A DNA stretch of 64,000 nucleotides from Sipunculus nudus (GCA_026874595.1 CM049311.1:75778453-75842452), one strand, 5' to 3'. Counted from the first letter of the stretch, positions 25,802 through 37,041 are shown. Notes: generated from the sequence alone by a model not told the origin. Program-made: numbers and translations.

Positions 25802-25929
25802 TAAATAAATACATAAATTGTGATATTATTAACAACAATTACCTGACAAGAAAGGAAAATCTACGCCGTTCCCAGTGCTTTACGATTGACTGAGTCACAG
25901 TCTCAGGCAAGAATTGTAACGTTTTCATC

Positions 25930-25930
<1 letters not shown>

Positions 25931-25960
<30 letters not shown>
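25931..25960. repeat. (TTA)n microsatellite
   Basis: Ten TTA units. Confidence 0.95.
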
Positions 25961-25961
<1 letters not shown>

Positions 25962-27044
25962 GATATTCTTTCAATGAAAACAGTGTGTATACGTCTTGTA
26001 CCTATTGACGGGGTCGTGATATGACTTTAAATGCGAATGAGAAGAATTAAAATGTACTAACTATTGAACTTTTTGGTACATGGTTGAAGTCCAAGCAATG
26101 GTATATTCTTGATCAGACCTAGCATTTTATTTGGCAGACAAGGCTTTCATCCATGCTTGGGGACAAATAAGTCAAAGCCGGCATAAAACAGATAAGACAT
26201 CTGCCACACATGAATAAATAAACAGAATAAATGACTTCCCATCTGGAAACACGCTTGGTTGATACAGAATATCCTGTATTAAATTTTCTCCGGCTATCTG
26301 TATGAGGTGAATGAAGATAAATTGGGAAACTGTATACGTTTGCCTGGCCTATACTGGTTTACCATGCCGCAGGCGGCCGAGAGGACATGCAATGATTGAC
26401 AAAGCCCAGTGAGACTTTATGAAGCATGGCCGCGCCGAACACCATTTATATTCACTTACTGGTCATTTTATCACACGCAATATCCACAAGTATTCTCGTG
26501 TGAAACCGTAGCAATGTCCTGCTATTTTGACAAAATATGAGGTCAAAGATTTTAAATCTGGTAAGGTGACAACAGTGCCGTGTCATATGATTGCTAAATA
26601 TTTAATTCACTATAAATGCAACCAGGACGTACGGACTATTGTATTTCTCTTATGTAGATTATGTTTATTTTTGCTATACTGACTTCTTTTCCAGCTTAGA
26701 AAAGATATTAAAAAAACAATAAGAAAACTAAGACATATTTACCCTAAACATAATAAAGTGTGTACCCATTCGTGCATTATGAAACATTCTGTGATGACAT
26801 TCCTGGACCCGGATCATGTGTTGGATACACACCAAAATGTAATGGTTTTTTCATTGACTCATTCCCGAAATGCCCTGAAAAGTTCATGAGAATAATTTCA
26901 TGACTGCTTGAGGTATGTTGTGGACAAACACGCACACACACACACGAATGGGAACGGGAATAAAAGCATTCCCTCCTTGTGGAAGCAATATAACAGGTGT
27001 TTTATTTTGTCCCCCGCTCCGCGGATGCGGGGGACATTGTTTTG

Positions 27045-28165
27045 GGTTTGTCTGTCTGTCTGTCTGTCCTTCTGTCTGTCTGTCTCTCTGTCTGTCTCTC
27101 TGTCTATCTGTCTCTCTGTCCGTCCGTCAGGTTTCGTTTCCGTGCGATAACTTTCCTAATTATTATCCGATTTCATCCAAATTTGGGTCAGTGATTGCTC
27201 TCATGCATACCTTGGTTTGGATTGGTTTTGGAGTGTCTGGGATCTCTCTGTCTGTCATGTTGTCTGTCTGTCAGGTTTTCGTTTCCGTGCCATAACTCTC
27301 CTAAATATTTTCGATTTCATTCAAATTTTGGTCAGTGATTGCTCTCATGCTTAACTTGGTTGGGGTTTGTTTTGCAGTGTCTGGCTTCTGTCTGTCTGTC
27401 TGTATGTCTGTCACTCTGTCTGTCTGTCTGTCAGGTTTTCATTTACATGCGATAACTTTCCTAAATATTATCCTTTTTCATTCAAATTTTGGTCAGTCAT
27501 TGCTCTCATACTTACCTTTGTTGGGATTGGTTTTGGAGTGTCTGGCTTCTGTCTGTCTGTCTTTCACGCTGTCTGTCCGTCTGTCAGGTTTTCGTGTCTG
27601 TGCCATTAATTTCCTAAATATTATCCGATTTCATTCAAATTTTGGTCAGTGATCGATCTCATGCTTACTATGGTTGGGATTGGTTTTGGAGTGTCTGGCA
27701 TCTGTCTGTCTGTCTGAATGTCACCCTGTTTGTCAGTCCATCAGGTTTTCATTTCCGTGCGATAACCTTCCTAAATTATATCTGATTTCATTTAAATTTT
27801 GGTCAGACATTGCTCTCATGCATACCTTTGTTGGGATTAGTATTGGAGTGTCTGGCTTTTCTCTGTCTGTCTGTCACTTTGTCTGTCTTTCCTAAATATT
27901 ATCTGATGTCATTCAAATTTTGGTCAGTGATTGCTCTCATGCTTACCTCGGTTTGGATTGGTTTTGAAGTGTCTGGCTTATGTCCGTCGGTGAGTCTGTC
28001 ACTCTGTCAGGTTTTTGTTTATTTGGGATAACTCTCCTAAATATTATCCGATTTCATTCAAATTTTGGTCAGTGATTGCTCTCATGCATACCCTGGTTGG
28101 GATTTGTTTTGGAGTGTCTGGCTTCTGTCTGTCGGTCTGTCACTCTGTCTGTCCTTCCTTTATCA
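27045..28165 (+). repeat. Seven-unit tandem array, unit ~150 bp, with GTCT runs
   Basis: Each unit has three parts. The first is a run of CTGT/CTGTCTGT. The second is CAGGTTTTCGTTTCCGTGC, then GATAACTTTCCTAAATATTA and TTTCATTCAAATTTTGGTCAG. The third is a TTGGTTTTGGAGTGTCTGG segment. The GATAAC anchor falls near 27144, 27291, 27450, 27604, 27760, 27885 (this unit truncated) and 28026, spacing 147-159 in the complete units. The array is preceded by CCCCCGC...GCGGGGG (27011-27033), a short hairpin. Long frames across it arise from the GTCT runs and are not genes. Confidence 0.9.
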
Positions 28166-28169
28166 AGCA

Positions 28170-30060
28170 TGAGAAACAACAAGATCCCAAAGAGGGGGAC
28201 ATTAATTCCACGAATTTGCTTGTCTTGTTTTAATTCCGTCGTTTTGATTTCCCAAAGTCTTGACGCTTGTTAATGTTTAAAAAATTTATTTACATGTCCA
28301 GTGCAGCTAACCCTCTGACTCAACACGTATGATTGTTCATTTTTACACTGTTTCCTATGCAATGTGCGGAATGCAGAATCACAGAGGTATGGCCAGTTAA
28401 GCACTTATTAAACACACATTAACAAGAAAATAACAGTAATTATGTTATGTTATCAAAAGTTAACGAAATATGGCAACATATGATCTATGGATGATAGTTA
28501 ATATTGAAAAGCGGTTCCCTGAAATTTCAGTTATGTGCTAAGAAAGGAAAATATTGCTTTACATCTACAAATAACATGCTTGCACTTTACACGTACTACG
28601 TACATACATGAAAGTGTTTGAGTTTTGGGGAGTCGTCGTTTTTTGTTTTTTGTTTTTTTTTTTTTTTTTGGTAATACCGAGTTTAACACCTTAAACATGC
28701 TGAAATGTAGTTTTACCTCATATTTCTTTGTGTCAGGGGTGATATACTGGTACCATTTGTATCCTGTAGAAGGATGAGCCAAAGGCAAATGTCGTTCTAA
28801 AAACGGGTTGTATGGGAACGTTCCAGCATATTAAGTTTGCCCATTTGTGTCCTGTTGACGGACGGACAGGCGGACACATGGCATAGAAAACTGAGCTCAA
28901 AAATGCACATTCCATTTGTTCTTTCCCTTGAAGTTATCTGATAGACTTTTTATTACTATCGCGGGCACCAATTTTTATAAAAGAGAATAATGGAAGAAAA
29001 TTGAACCATTGAAGAAAAGCCCGATCTAACTAATCTAATTGACAGACTGAAAAATCAATCTGTTGACACAGACGCTTCCACTCTCCGCCATGTGTCCGGA
29101 CCTCTCAGTACGACCGTCAGTACAAGATAACTGAGGTATATATCAACTACACCCCTTTTAACAAGTAGTTATATGAAAGCGTATATAGATCAGCCAGAAA
29201 ATTGCACTGTTATATCAGAGATATATCCTGCTTATATAGAACATAAAACGTCAATGTTTTTATCCCAGAGATTTTCAATTCTTGATGATGAAATCGGAAG
29301 AAAAATTCGGGCACTTTTGCCGTTACTTATTCACTGTCTCAGGAAAAAAGTCGAAATAATTTAGTGTTTTTATTGTACGTTTTATTAGTTTTCGAAGTTC
29401 CCATATCTGTTACAAAACACCAAAGCTCCATTCCCGACCCGGTGAAAGCCATCCGCTCAGTATGGCTGACTCATTTATCACATTAATGTTATACCCGCGA
29501 GGGTTCATTATCTGACATGCCAAACCCAATGGTTATCAATAAGAGGCGTCATGCTTCCTCCCAGCAAACCAGTCTCCCTGCACACAACGCCAAACCTCAA
29601 AAAGCTTAGCGAACTGAAATCTTCTTTTTCTCTTGAACAAGAAGGGGTATATTTTCATAATCTCGTCATTGTGAGCTTCATGCAGAGTGACTTGCACCTG
29701 TGCTTCCCTTATACCCAGTGGGTCCATCCCGCCCGACAGAGTATACCAGCCTCACTTAATTCATCACAGAAAGAAAATGGATGCAGTCACAGTCAATACG
29801 AACCACATATTATAGCGTGATATTGTGTAAATGATAGCAAGCTTGTTCCCAAATTAACATCGGACTAAAGCCATTGGGTCTTTCTTTTAAACTAATATGA
29901 GACACGAATTTAACCCTGTCGTACACTGTATCACCGTCGAACACGAACAGTTCTTTGCCATGTCAACAAATAAATTTCGACAAAATCGTATGACAAAAAC
30001 AGCGTCAGCTCGGAAAGACATTTGTTGGATATATTGGTCATCTTAGATCTTAGAAAAAGG
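28170..30060. other. Intergenic, no supported gene
   Basis: No recognisable frame. A poly-T run lies at about 28645-28669. Confidence 0.6.
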
Positions 30061-30067
30061 CAAACCT

Positions 30068-30465
30068 GGACCGTCATCATCCGTGTTAACTCTGGCATCA
30101 ACATGTTAACACCATGTAGGCATCCGGGGTGATCCTTGGTGCACAAGCTATTCGGAGAAAAATTAAACCTGCGCAATTTTTCGTTCCGGAGTACACGGAT
30201 CAAAACTGGTCCGTATCACTCCTTGTTGGCACCGTTCACCACCGTGTAGCCACCGCAAATACATCCGGGAGTGTCCGTGTAGCCAGCGGGAGCTCCCTAT
30301 TGAGACCGGCATCTTACAAACATGTTCCGGGATGATCAGTGTTGCTATCCGTGAATATGTGAAAGCCTTATAAACGAAATCGCGCTGCCGTCCCCGGAAC
30401 ACCATGGATAAAGTCCGGGATGACCCGTGTTGCTATCCCTGAATGTTTGAAAGGGGCTTAAAAGC
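30068..30465. repeat. Degenerate direct repeats (CCGGGATGA type)
   Basis: CCGGGATGATCAGTGTTGCT (about 30328) and CCGGGATGACCCGTGTTGCT (about 30417) head two ~88-base units. More diverged relatives (CATCCGGG...GTCCGTGTAGCC) occur upstream to 30068. Confidence 0.5.
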
Positions 30466-30565
30466 AGCGTAGGTACTCCTATCCAGTCGGCAGTGGAATG
30501 CACACGGTTCGCATTCCTACGACTAATCTGCAGTGGTCTTGGAGAGATCGGTATCAGTCTTACAC

Positions 30566-30588
30566 ATATATATATATATATATATATA
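30566..30588. repeat. (AT)n microsatellite abutting the retrotransposon
   Basis: An AT run at the outer edge of the left LTR. An AT run also abuts the other edge (36821), so the element probably landed in an AT microsatellite. Confidence 0.9.
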
Positions 30589-30592
30589 ATAT

Positions 30593-31198
30593 ACCTAATA
30601 TAAACAGATCACGTATGCGTGATGTACACAAATTCTGTAACGGAGATGAAAATCAGATTCTGTACTACTAGGCAGCGTGAAATGTCTAGGGGAATGAATA
30701 AAGAAGTCAGTGTTATTTTGTTAACAAATAACTATAATATATTCCTAAAACAACCCTAACATTACAATACATCAAATCAATACAATTATACAGTAAAACA
30801 GCGGTACAACAGCAAATCAATACAATCACACAGAAAAATAATGTGCACAGTACCTGGATACCAACACCGTCACCACGATAAGTTCTTTAAATGTATACCC
30901 CCGGAGAATGTCAGTCCAGTGTAAAGCTCTTGTAACAATCCAGAAAGTAAACTGAAGTCCAAATGTATAAAATCCAGTAGAAAGTCTAAGAAAATCGATA
31001 TAACTAGAAAAACAGCGCTGTGTATGTCTACATACCAAGCTCATCACGTGACCTCGGCCATGCATGAAAACCCAAGGCTAACATGACAACGAGAGTTCAA
31101 CCAGCATGGATTAAACACAGAATGTAACAAACGGCCCGGCGAGGGCGTCACAACACGAGTTACGCCCGTGCGACACAATAAAAAGAGCACCTGTAACA
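30593..31198 (-). repeat. 3' LTR, internally deleted
   Basis: On the minus strand it starts TGTTACAGGTGCTC, directly after the polypurine tract. Relative to the LTR at 36014-36820 it lacks about 195 bp (the equivalent of about 36432-36627), which holds the TATA-like promoter block. It also lacks the terminal CCGTAACA, being cut off at the AT run. Confidence 0.9.
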
Positions 31199-31210
31199 CT
31201 CCCCCTCCTG
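31199..31210 (-). other. Polypurine tract
   Basis: The minus strand reads CAGGAGGGGGAG, immediately followed by the LTR start TGTTACAG. This is the standard position for plus-strand priming and it fixes the element's direction. Confidence 0.85.
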
Positions 31211-31229
31211 TAAGAAAAAAAAAGTTTTC

Positions 31230-31600
31230 TCGGAAAACTTTTTTTTTGCAATCACAATCACTAAAATTTTACAACATCTCAAAAACGTGAACGTGAGAGG
31301 ATTGTGATCACTGAAGACAATGATAGGCCTGACTGATGAAGTAACATAAACTTCAAAATATTGCAACGCCAAAATCAAAGCCAAACATTCTTCTTCAATA
31401 GTGGAGTACTTTTTTCTGGTTTGCATTAAACTTTCTTGAGAAATAACAAATTGGATGATTTATGCCATCACTGCCTTCCTGTAACAACACAGCACCAGCA
31501 GCAGTATCACTAGCATCCACAGCTAACTAAAAAGGTACAGAAAAGTCTGGAGCTGCTAAAACTGGTGAACCCCGCAGGATTGCCTTCAAATTCTGAAATG
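31230..31600 (-). pseudogene. RNase H domain of the retrotransposon
   Basis: The minus strand encodes a VDASDTAAGAVL stretch (about 31530-31500), the usual start of a Ty3-type RNase H with its first acidic residue. After it come YSTIEEECLALILAL (about 31400) and FSDHNPLTF (about 31310), the conserved central Glu and Asp-His motifs. Stops and a frame change separate the blocks. The domain lies after RT and just before the polypurine tract, with no integrase following it. This supports the inverted INT-RT order. Confidence 0.85.
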
Positions 31601-32395
31601 CATTTTCACACTGAACACTCCATACAAACTTTTGTTACTTCTTTAACAAATTAGTCAAAGGTTCAGCTACAAAACTTTCTGTAGTACCCAACCATACCAA
31701 GAAAATGCATTATTTGCCTTTTGTTCTTTGGTCTAGGAAATGCAGAAATAGCACTTATCTTAGCATTAACAGGTTTTACCTGACCCTGCCCATCAATATG
31801 ACCCGAAAATGTTACTTGTGCATGACAAAACTCAGATTTTACCAAGTTGACGGTCAGGCGTGCTTCACTGAGTCTTTCGAAGAGGTCGAAAAGAATTTGC
31901 AGATCTTTCTCCCAGGTGTCGCTGTACGCGATAAGGTCATCAATATATGCGTCGCAGCCCTGAATGTCCTTGACAACCATATGGATGAGGCGCTGGAACG
32001 TGGCTGGCGAGTTCTTCATGCCAAACGGCACAACTTTATACTGATTCCGTCCTTGCGGCCTCACAAATGCGGACACTTTTTTCGCTCGTTCTGTCAGCGG
32101 AACTTGCCAGAATCCTTTTAGCAAGTCAAACTTGGAGATATATCTGGAGCTACCGACTCTATCAATACAACAGCGATCCTCGGAATCGGGAACGTGTCAG
32201 TCTTAGTGACAGAGTTCAATTTCGATAATTAATGCACATACGGTAACTTCCATCAGGTTTTGGCACAAGAATACATGGTGAATTCCAGTTACTGATACTA
32301 GGTTCAATTAAAAATCATTGTCCAGCAAATATAGAATCTCATCCTGTAGATACCTTTGCTTTTCTGGATTCAGTCTATATGGATGTTGCTTGACT
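31600..32395 (-). pseudogene. Reverse transcriptase of the retrotransposon
   Basis: The clean part (32124-31663) carries LLKGFWQVPL-type, VVPFGMKNSPATFQ and the catalytic AYIDDLIAYS (YIDD at about 31935-31950). It ends with the connection-type stretch RQIMHFLGMVGYYRKF. Upstream, in other frames down from 32395, are [18 protein letters not shown] and a fingers-like segment interrupted by stops. These motifs are typical of Ty3/Gypsy RT. The element position is after integrase and before RNase H. The frame breaks make it a pseudogene. Confidence 0.92.
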
Positions 32396-32399
32396 GCGC

Positions 32400-33752
32400 T
32401 TACCTCGCCAACATCGAGGTCATGGCAAAACATGTTAGTTCGCGGTGGAATGTCACTAAACAAATGTTCATAATTCGACACTGAATGTCTACATCACACT
32501 TACAATCAGTATCTACTTTAACTGGGTCAGGGTCAGTTTTTACACAATTAACAGCAGTAACATTTTGTACAACATCTGATGTGCTATTTCTGTCATGATA
32601 TGGTTTCAACATGTTAACATGGCACAGTTGTTTCTTCTTACGTCTATCTCGTGTCAACAGTATGTAATTTAAATCACTGACTTTCTTGCCAACAATGTAA
32701 GGACCAAAAGACCTAGCTTGCAGAAGTCTGCCAGGGATGGGAAGTGAGGCAAGGACCTTTTCACCAGGCTCAAACGTCCTACTTACAGTAAGCTTGTCAT
32801 ACTTTGTTTTCATTTTACTTTGTGCAGATTTTAGATGTGACTTTGCAATCTCACAAGCATTGTGTAATTTAGTGCGAAAGTCTGAGACATACTGCAGTAA
32901 ACTAAAAGAATCAGGATTTTCACACAAGAGTTTTTCTTCTAGCAGTTTCAATGGACCTCGAACGGAGTACCCAAAAACTAGTTCAAAGGGACTGAAACCC
33001 AGGGACTCTTGAAAGGATTCTCTGACAGCAAACAGCAATAGGTGGATTCCTTCATCCCAGTCTTTCTGTTTGTCATAGCAATAAGTCCTGATCATGTTTT
33101 TAATGTCTGGTGAAAACGCTCGATGGCGCCCTGACTTTCAGGATGGTATGGCGAAGAGCTGTACTGTTTTATACCTAGCTCAAGCATAACTTGTTGGAAT
33201 AAGCCAGACATAAAATTAGACCCTTGGTCAGACTGGACGGATTTTGGCAATCCAAAAGTTGTAAAAAACTTGGTCAGAGCTTTGACAACACTTTTGGCAT
33301 TACTTTTGCGTAATGGTATTGCCTCAGGGAACCTGGTAGATGTGCACATAATTGTCAGCAAGTATTCATGTCCAGATTTTGTTTTCGGGCAGTGGTCCAA
33401 CACAATCAACAATAATCCTACTGAATTGTTCCTCGAAAGCAGGAATAGGCCTAAGTGGGGCCTTAGGAGGATTCTGATTGGGCGTTACTATTTGATGTTT
33501 GATGGCCCACTCATCATCAACGCATACATCAGGTGGTCGCCATTTACGCATAAGCACTCCATTTTTTACATAGAAACAAACTGGGTTCTGTGACAGCTCA
33601 TCTTTAGAAACTGCCCTGGGAAACAAACTTAAAATATCAGGGTCCTTATGCTGTTCCGCGATAAGTTCTGACCTTGAGAATGCTGCGATCCTGTACAGGC
33701 GAGTCGTTAGACGAGTCACTAGTGACTCCCAGAGTGTTATTATCTGGACCAT
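32400..33752 (-). pseudogene. Integrase of the retrotransposon, zinc module missing
   Basis: The DDE core is complete in sequence but split by frame changes near 33400 and 33095. It has IVDCVGPLP (first Asp, about 33400), VQSDQGSNF (second Asp, 33221-33236) and SQGAIERFHQ (Glu, about 33111-33139). The C-terminal part (33095-32400) contains LGFSPFELVFG and SFGPYIVGKK, a GPY/F module. N-terminal to the core, the sequence jumps from WAIKHQIV to TPNQNPPKAP without the His-His-Cys-Cys zinc-binding module, suggesting an internal deletion. The reading order places it upstream of RT. Confidence 0.92.
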
Positions 33753-34168
33753 TATCCTTATGTGTGTTTTTCTCGGCCATAGATCTAGTTACAGCACATG
33801 AAGGATACAAACCAGGAATTTCCTGACTTTCCGGATCAGTGTCCTGATCAAGTGACGGCTTTTCTGTCACAATTGGTACAGGCTGCACTCTATCACCTGC
33901 AACATCATTGCCTAGAAGCAACTGAATTCCCTTAAAGGGTAAAGTAGTTCTTTTGCCCTCAGTAATATTCCCAGAAATCAAATCTGACTTTAAATGGATA
34001 CTGTGAAGCGAAACTGAAGTGTCCCTGTCTGAAAATACACCATTAACAAGTGCATGTGCATCAGTAAAAGACCTATTAGAAATGGCAAAGTGTTTGCTAA
34101 CATGAGAGTCTGGCCTGAACCAGTGTCCCTCAAAATTCTAATAGGGGTAGAATCTGAAAAAAAATCAC
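33646..34168 (-). pseudogene. Aspartic protease region of the retrotransposon
   Basis: On the minus strand, after the stop that ends the acidic gag tail at 34170, the same frame reads LRDTGSGQTLM, with the catalytic DTG at 34119-34127. A frame change follows. The frame 33981-33646 then reads LPFKGIQLLLGNDVAGD, typical of the end of a retropepsin fold, and a Ser/Asp-rich linker leading to integrase. The catalytic triplet is intact, but the frame is not. Confidence 0.8.
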
Positions 34169-34169
34169 T

Positions 34170-35844
34170 TTAAAGTGATACAAAACCATCATGTATGAAT
34201 GGCTCAAATAACTCTATTTCAGAGTCAAGAGAGGAATCTACTACCTGAACCTCATCAAACAAAGAACTGACGTTGACAGTATCAGTCATAAACTCTTTCT
34301 TAGAGTCCTTTAAGGAATCTCCATCCTTTTTATCATCAAACTCCTCAAGGGAGTCAACAGGGGAATTTTCCTCAGCAGAAACAAACTTCTGTTTGTCATA
34401 AGAGGACCTGGCCTCATTTGAAATACTCTCGCAAGAGTCATAAAAGGACTTAGCCTTATTTAAAGGATACTCCTCGAAGGAGTCTTGAAAAGACCTAGCC
34501 TTATTTAATTCCTCGCAGGAATCAACTGAGGTTTTCACCCCGCAAGCTACGGATTCTTTTTTGGATTTAGACGGCACTTGGGCCTCCGTAGCATCAAACT
34601 CTTTATTTGAGTCAACAAAGGAGTTGTACCCCTTAGTTACATGAAAAGAGCCTGGCTCTTGTATTATGCTATGCATAGATTTTGAAACAAAACCAGAAGG
34701 TTTGCTATTTGTTTTTGTTTTTTTCCCGCAAGTTTCCAGCAGTCAGGTATTAGATGACCTTCCTTCTTGCAGTAATGACAGATTTTCTTTGAAAATGACT
34801 GGTCTTTGTTGGACTTAGACACATTGGACGTGGCCTGAGATGTAGCATTGGACTTTGCTGAACCATTTGGACTACTAGTACTAGGTGACTGCGCTTTAAA
34901 CTTCTTTTGACCATAATGATTTACATTCTTGTTTGTGAATGACTGGTTTGATTTGCTAGTAAAGGACATTTTGTATGTTAATGAATAATCATCAGCTAAT
35001 TGAGCAGCAATGTCAAGTGTTATAGGACTTTTCTCATCGAGAAAAGTTTTAACATCTGCGTTAATGCCGCGCTTAAATTCTTCAAGCAAAATCAACTGGC
35101 GCAAATTGTCATAATCTTTCATTACATTTTTAGAACTACACCAGCGATCAAACAACTGCTCTTTTGTCCTAGCAAATTTGACGTAGGTCTGATTTTTGCG
35201 CGTTTCCCAATTTCTGAATTTCTGGCGTCAAGCCCCTGGAAATAACTCATAACCTTTTAGGATTAACCGTTTTACCAGGTCATTGTCAGCAGCAGCTTCT
35301 ACTGAAAGCTCTGTATAAATTTCTTTGCCTTGCCAGTCAATTCACTTTGTAACAGCATAGTCCAATTTTCCTTAGGCCCTTTTAAATTTTCAGCTACCTT
35401 CTCAAAGTGTAAGAAATATTTATCAATCTCCTTTTCTTGAAAAGGTGGGACAAGTCTAATGTGTTTAGCAACATCAAAACTGTGAGTTGGGGCAGCACGT
35501 AGACTATGTTATAGTTTAAGTCTTTCTAACTCCAGTCGTTTTTACTCATTTTCTTTTTCTCTTTCTAGTCTTTCTCTTTCTTACCTTTCTTGCATTTCTA
35601 ACCTCTTTAATTCCAATTGCATAGCAAGGCTATCATTTTTTGATGTTTCAACTTCAGTCTCTTCAATTAAACCTTTGCTAACTAGATCTTGCAGGATTTT
35701 AGCAATGATATCAGGCTTTCTCAAAGCTTTTTTCACACTTAGCCCTAAGTGTTGTCCCAAACGCAACAACTGTTCTTTTGACAACTGTTCAAGTTGATCA
35801 GGGTCCGGTTCGTCAACAAATGTCTCAGGTTTGAAATCTGCCAT
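34170..35844 (-). pseudogene. Gag of the retrotransposon, SCAN-like capsid and CCHC knuckle
   Basis: The start codon is at 35844. The N-terminal part holds LSKEQLLRLGQHLGL, a SAP-like helical stretch. The middle part (about 35490-35160, other frames, with a stop near 35229) has AKHIRLVPPFQEKEIDKYF and QTYVKFARTKEQLFDRW. These resemble the gag capsid segment known to be ancestral to vertebrate SCAN domains. The 35155-34664 frame ends with a zinc knuckle CHYCKKEGHLIPDC (C-x2-C-x4-H-x4-C, about 34738-34780). The tail (34676-34170) is an acidic, Ser-rich region with repeated DS.EE units. Frame breaks disable it. Confidence 0.88.
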
Positions 35845-35988
35845 GTTAAGATGTCAAAACAATAACAAAAAAACCACTGAGAAAAATCCTGTAAACAATG
35901 TACTGTAAACAATATGTAATCTTCTAAACAATGTATGATAAAACAATGTGTCCAGGTCAAGACCTAAAAAGTTTGAAAACTATTAAGC

Positions 35989-36007
35989 ATCCCGACGAGA
36001 GCCCCCA
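35989..36007 (-). other. Primer binding site, tRNA-Pro-like
   Basis: Six bases inside the 5' LTR, the minus strand reads TGGGGGCTCTCGTCGGGAT. This resembles the complement of the 3' end of animal tRNA-Pro apart from small insertion and deletion differences. The position fits a PBS. The tRNA identity is inferred. Confidence 0.65.
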
Positions 36008-36013
36008 ATTTAA

Positions 36014-36820
36014 TGTTACGGAACCTAATATAAACAGATCACGTATGCGTGATGAACACAACTTCTGTAACGGAGATTAAAAAAATCAGATTCTGTAACA
36101 CTAGGCAGTGTGAAATGTCTAGGGAAATGAATAAAGAGGTCAGTTTTTTTTGTTAACAAATAACTATAATTTATTCCTAAAACAACCCTAACATTACAAT
36201 ACACTAAATCAATACAATTATACAGTAAAACAGCGGTATAACAACAAATCAATACAATCACACAGAAAAATAATGTGCACAGTTCCTGGATACCAACACC
36301 GTCACCACGATAAGTTCTTTAAATGTATACTCCCGGAGAATGACTGTCCAGTGTAAAGCTCTTGTAACAATCCAGAAAGTAAACTGAAGTCCAAATGCAT
36401 AAATCCAGGAGAAAGTCTTAGAAAATCTATAATTGCCGAATTCGTCGGATAAGGTCCTAGAAACTGACAAACGCTTCTTCGTCCGCTGGAATCTTCTCTG
36501 CTCTCTCTGCCCCCTCTAAAACAGAGCCCCTTTATATACCTTTACACCCCAAGCCGAGAATTTTCCACTTCTCGAACAGTCTATAAGATCTTGCACAACA
36601 CAGTAAACACGCGTTTCAGGAATTCTCTAGAAAAACAGCGCTGTGTATCTCTACATACCAGGCTCATCACGTGTTCTCGGCAAGGCGTGAAAAGCCAAGG
36701 CTAATATGACAACGAGAGTTCAACCAGCATGGATTAAACACAGAATGTAACAAACGGGCCGGCGAGGGCGTCACAACACGAGTTTCTCCCGTGCACACAA
36801 TAAAAAGAGCACCTGAAACA
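36014..36820 (-). repeat. 5' LTR, full length (807 bp)
   Basis: It has TG...CA ends on both strands (TGTTACGG at 36014, CCTGAAACA at 36820). On the minus strand there is a TATATAAA box at 36538-36531 and an AATAAA at about 36175-36170, giving a promoter and polyadenylation signal in the right order for transcription leftward. It is the reference copy for the three other LTRs in the window. Confidence 0.92.
36531..36538 (-). promoter_or_regulatory. TATA box of the 5' LTR
   Basis: TATATAAA followed by GGGG on the minus strand. It is conserved in the LTR at 7.4-8.2 kb and lost from the 3' LTR by deletion. Confidence 0.6.
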
Positions 36821-36866
<46 letters not shown>

Positions 36867-36878
36867 ATATATATGTAT

Positions 36879-36928
<50 letters not shown>
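36821..36928. repeat. Compound (AT)n(GT)n(AT)n microsatellite
   Basis: AT to 36846, GT to about 36866, then AT again from about 36885. Confidence 0.97.
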
Positions 36929-36932
<4 letters not shown>

Positions 36933-37041
36933 GAGATAAATGTACAGGGCTAAGTAAATTTGCCCCCCTTTCTCGAATTTCTGGATCTGCCACTGTATGA
37001 CAGATCATGTAATAATCTTCAATTGAACAAGGACTGAGTTA

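Larger units (their letters stand above)
23501..26900. other. Intergenic, no supported gene
   Basis: No credible frame. A 9-bp inverted pair GAGGCAGAT / ATCTGCCTC lies near 24492-24568. Microsatellites lie at 25759-25799 (AT) and 25931-25960 (TTA). Confidence 0.6.
30593..36820 (-). mobile_element. LTR retrotransposon, Ty3/Gypsy, Gmr1-like, decayed
   Basis: Read on the minus strand, the order is 5' LTR (36820-36014), PBS, gag, protease, integrase, reverse transcriptase, RNase H, polypurine tract, 3' LTR (31198-30593). Integrase before RT is unusual for Ty3/Gypsy and is known from Gmr1-type elements. The gag capsid region resembles SCAN. Every coding module is broken by stops or frame changes, the integrase zinc module is missing, and the 3' LTR has lost about 195 bp and its outer end. 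The element therefore cannot move on its own. Both flanks are AT microsatellite, so the target duplication cannot be read. Detailed modules are listed separately. Confidence 0.92.

Noticed and set aside
26908-28273. Frames of 60-126 codons rich in CLSVCLSV
   Set aside because: They come from GTCT runs in a tandem repeat and occur in all three frames. There is no sign of a protein.
31705-32121. 138-codon plus-strand frame within the retrotransposon
   Set aside because: It is antisense to the reverse transcriptase, whose motifs are clear on the minus strand.
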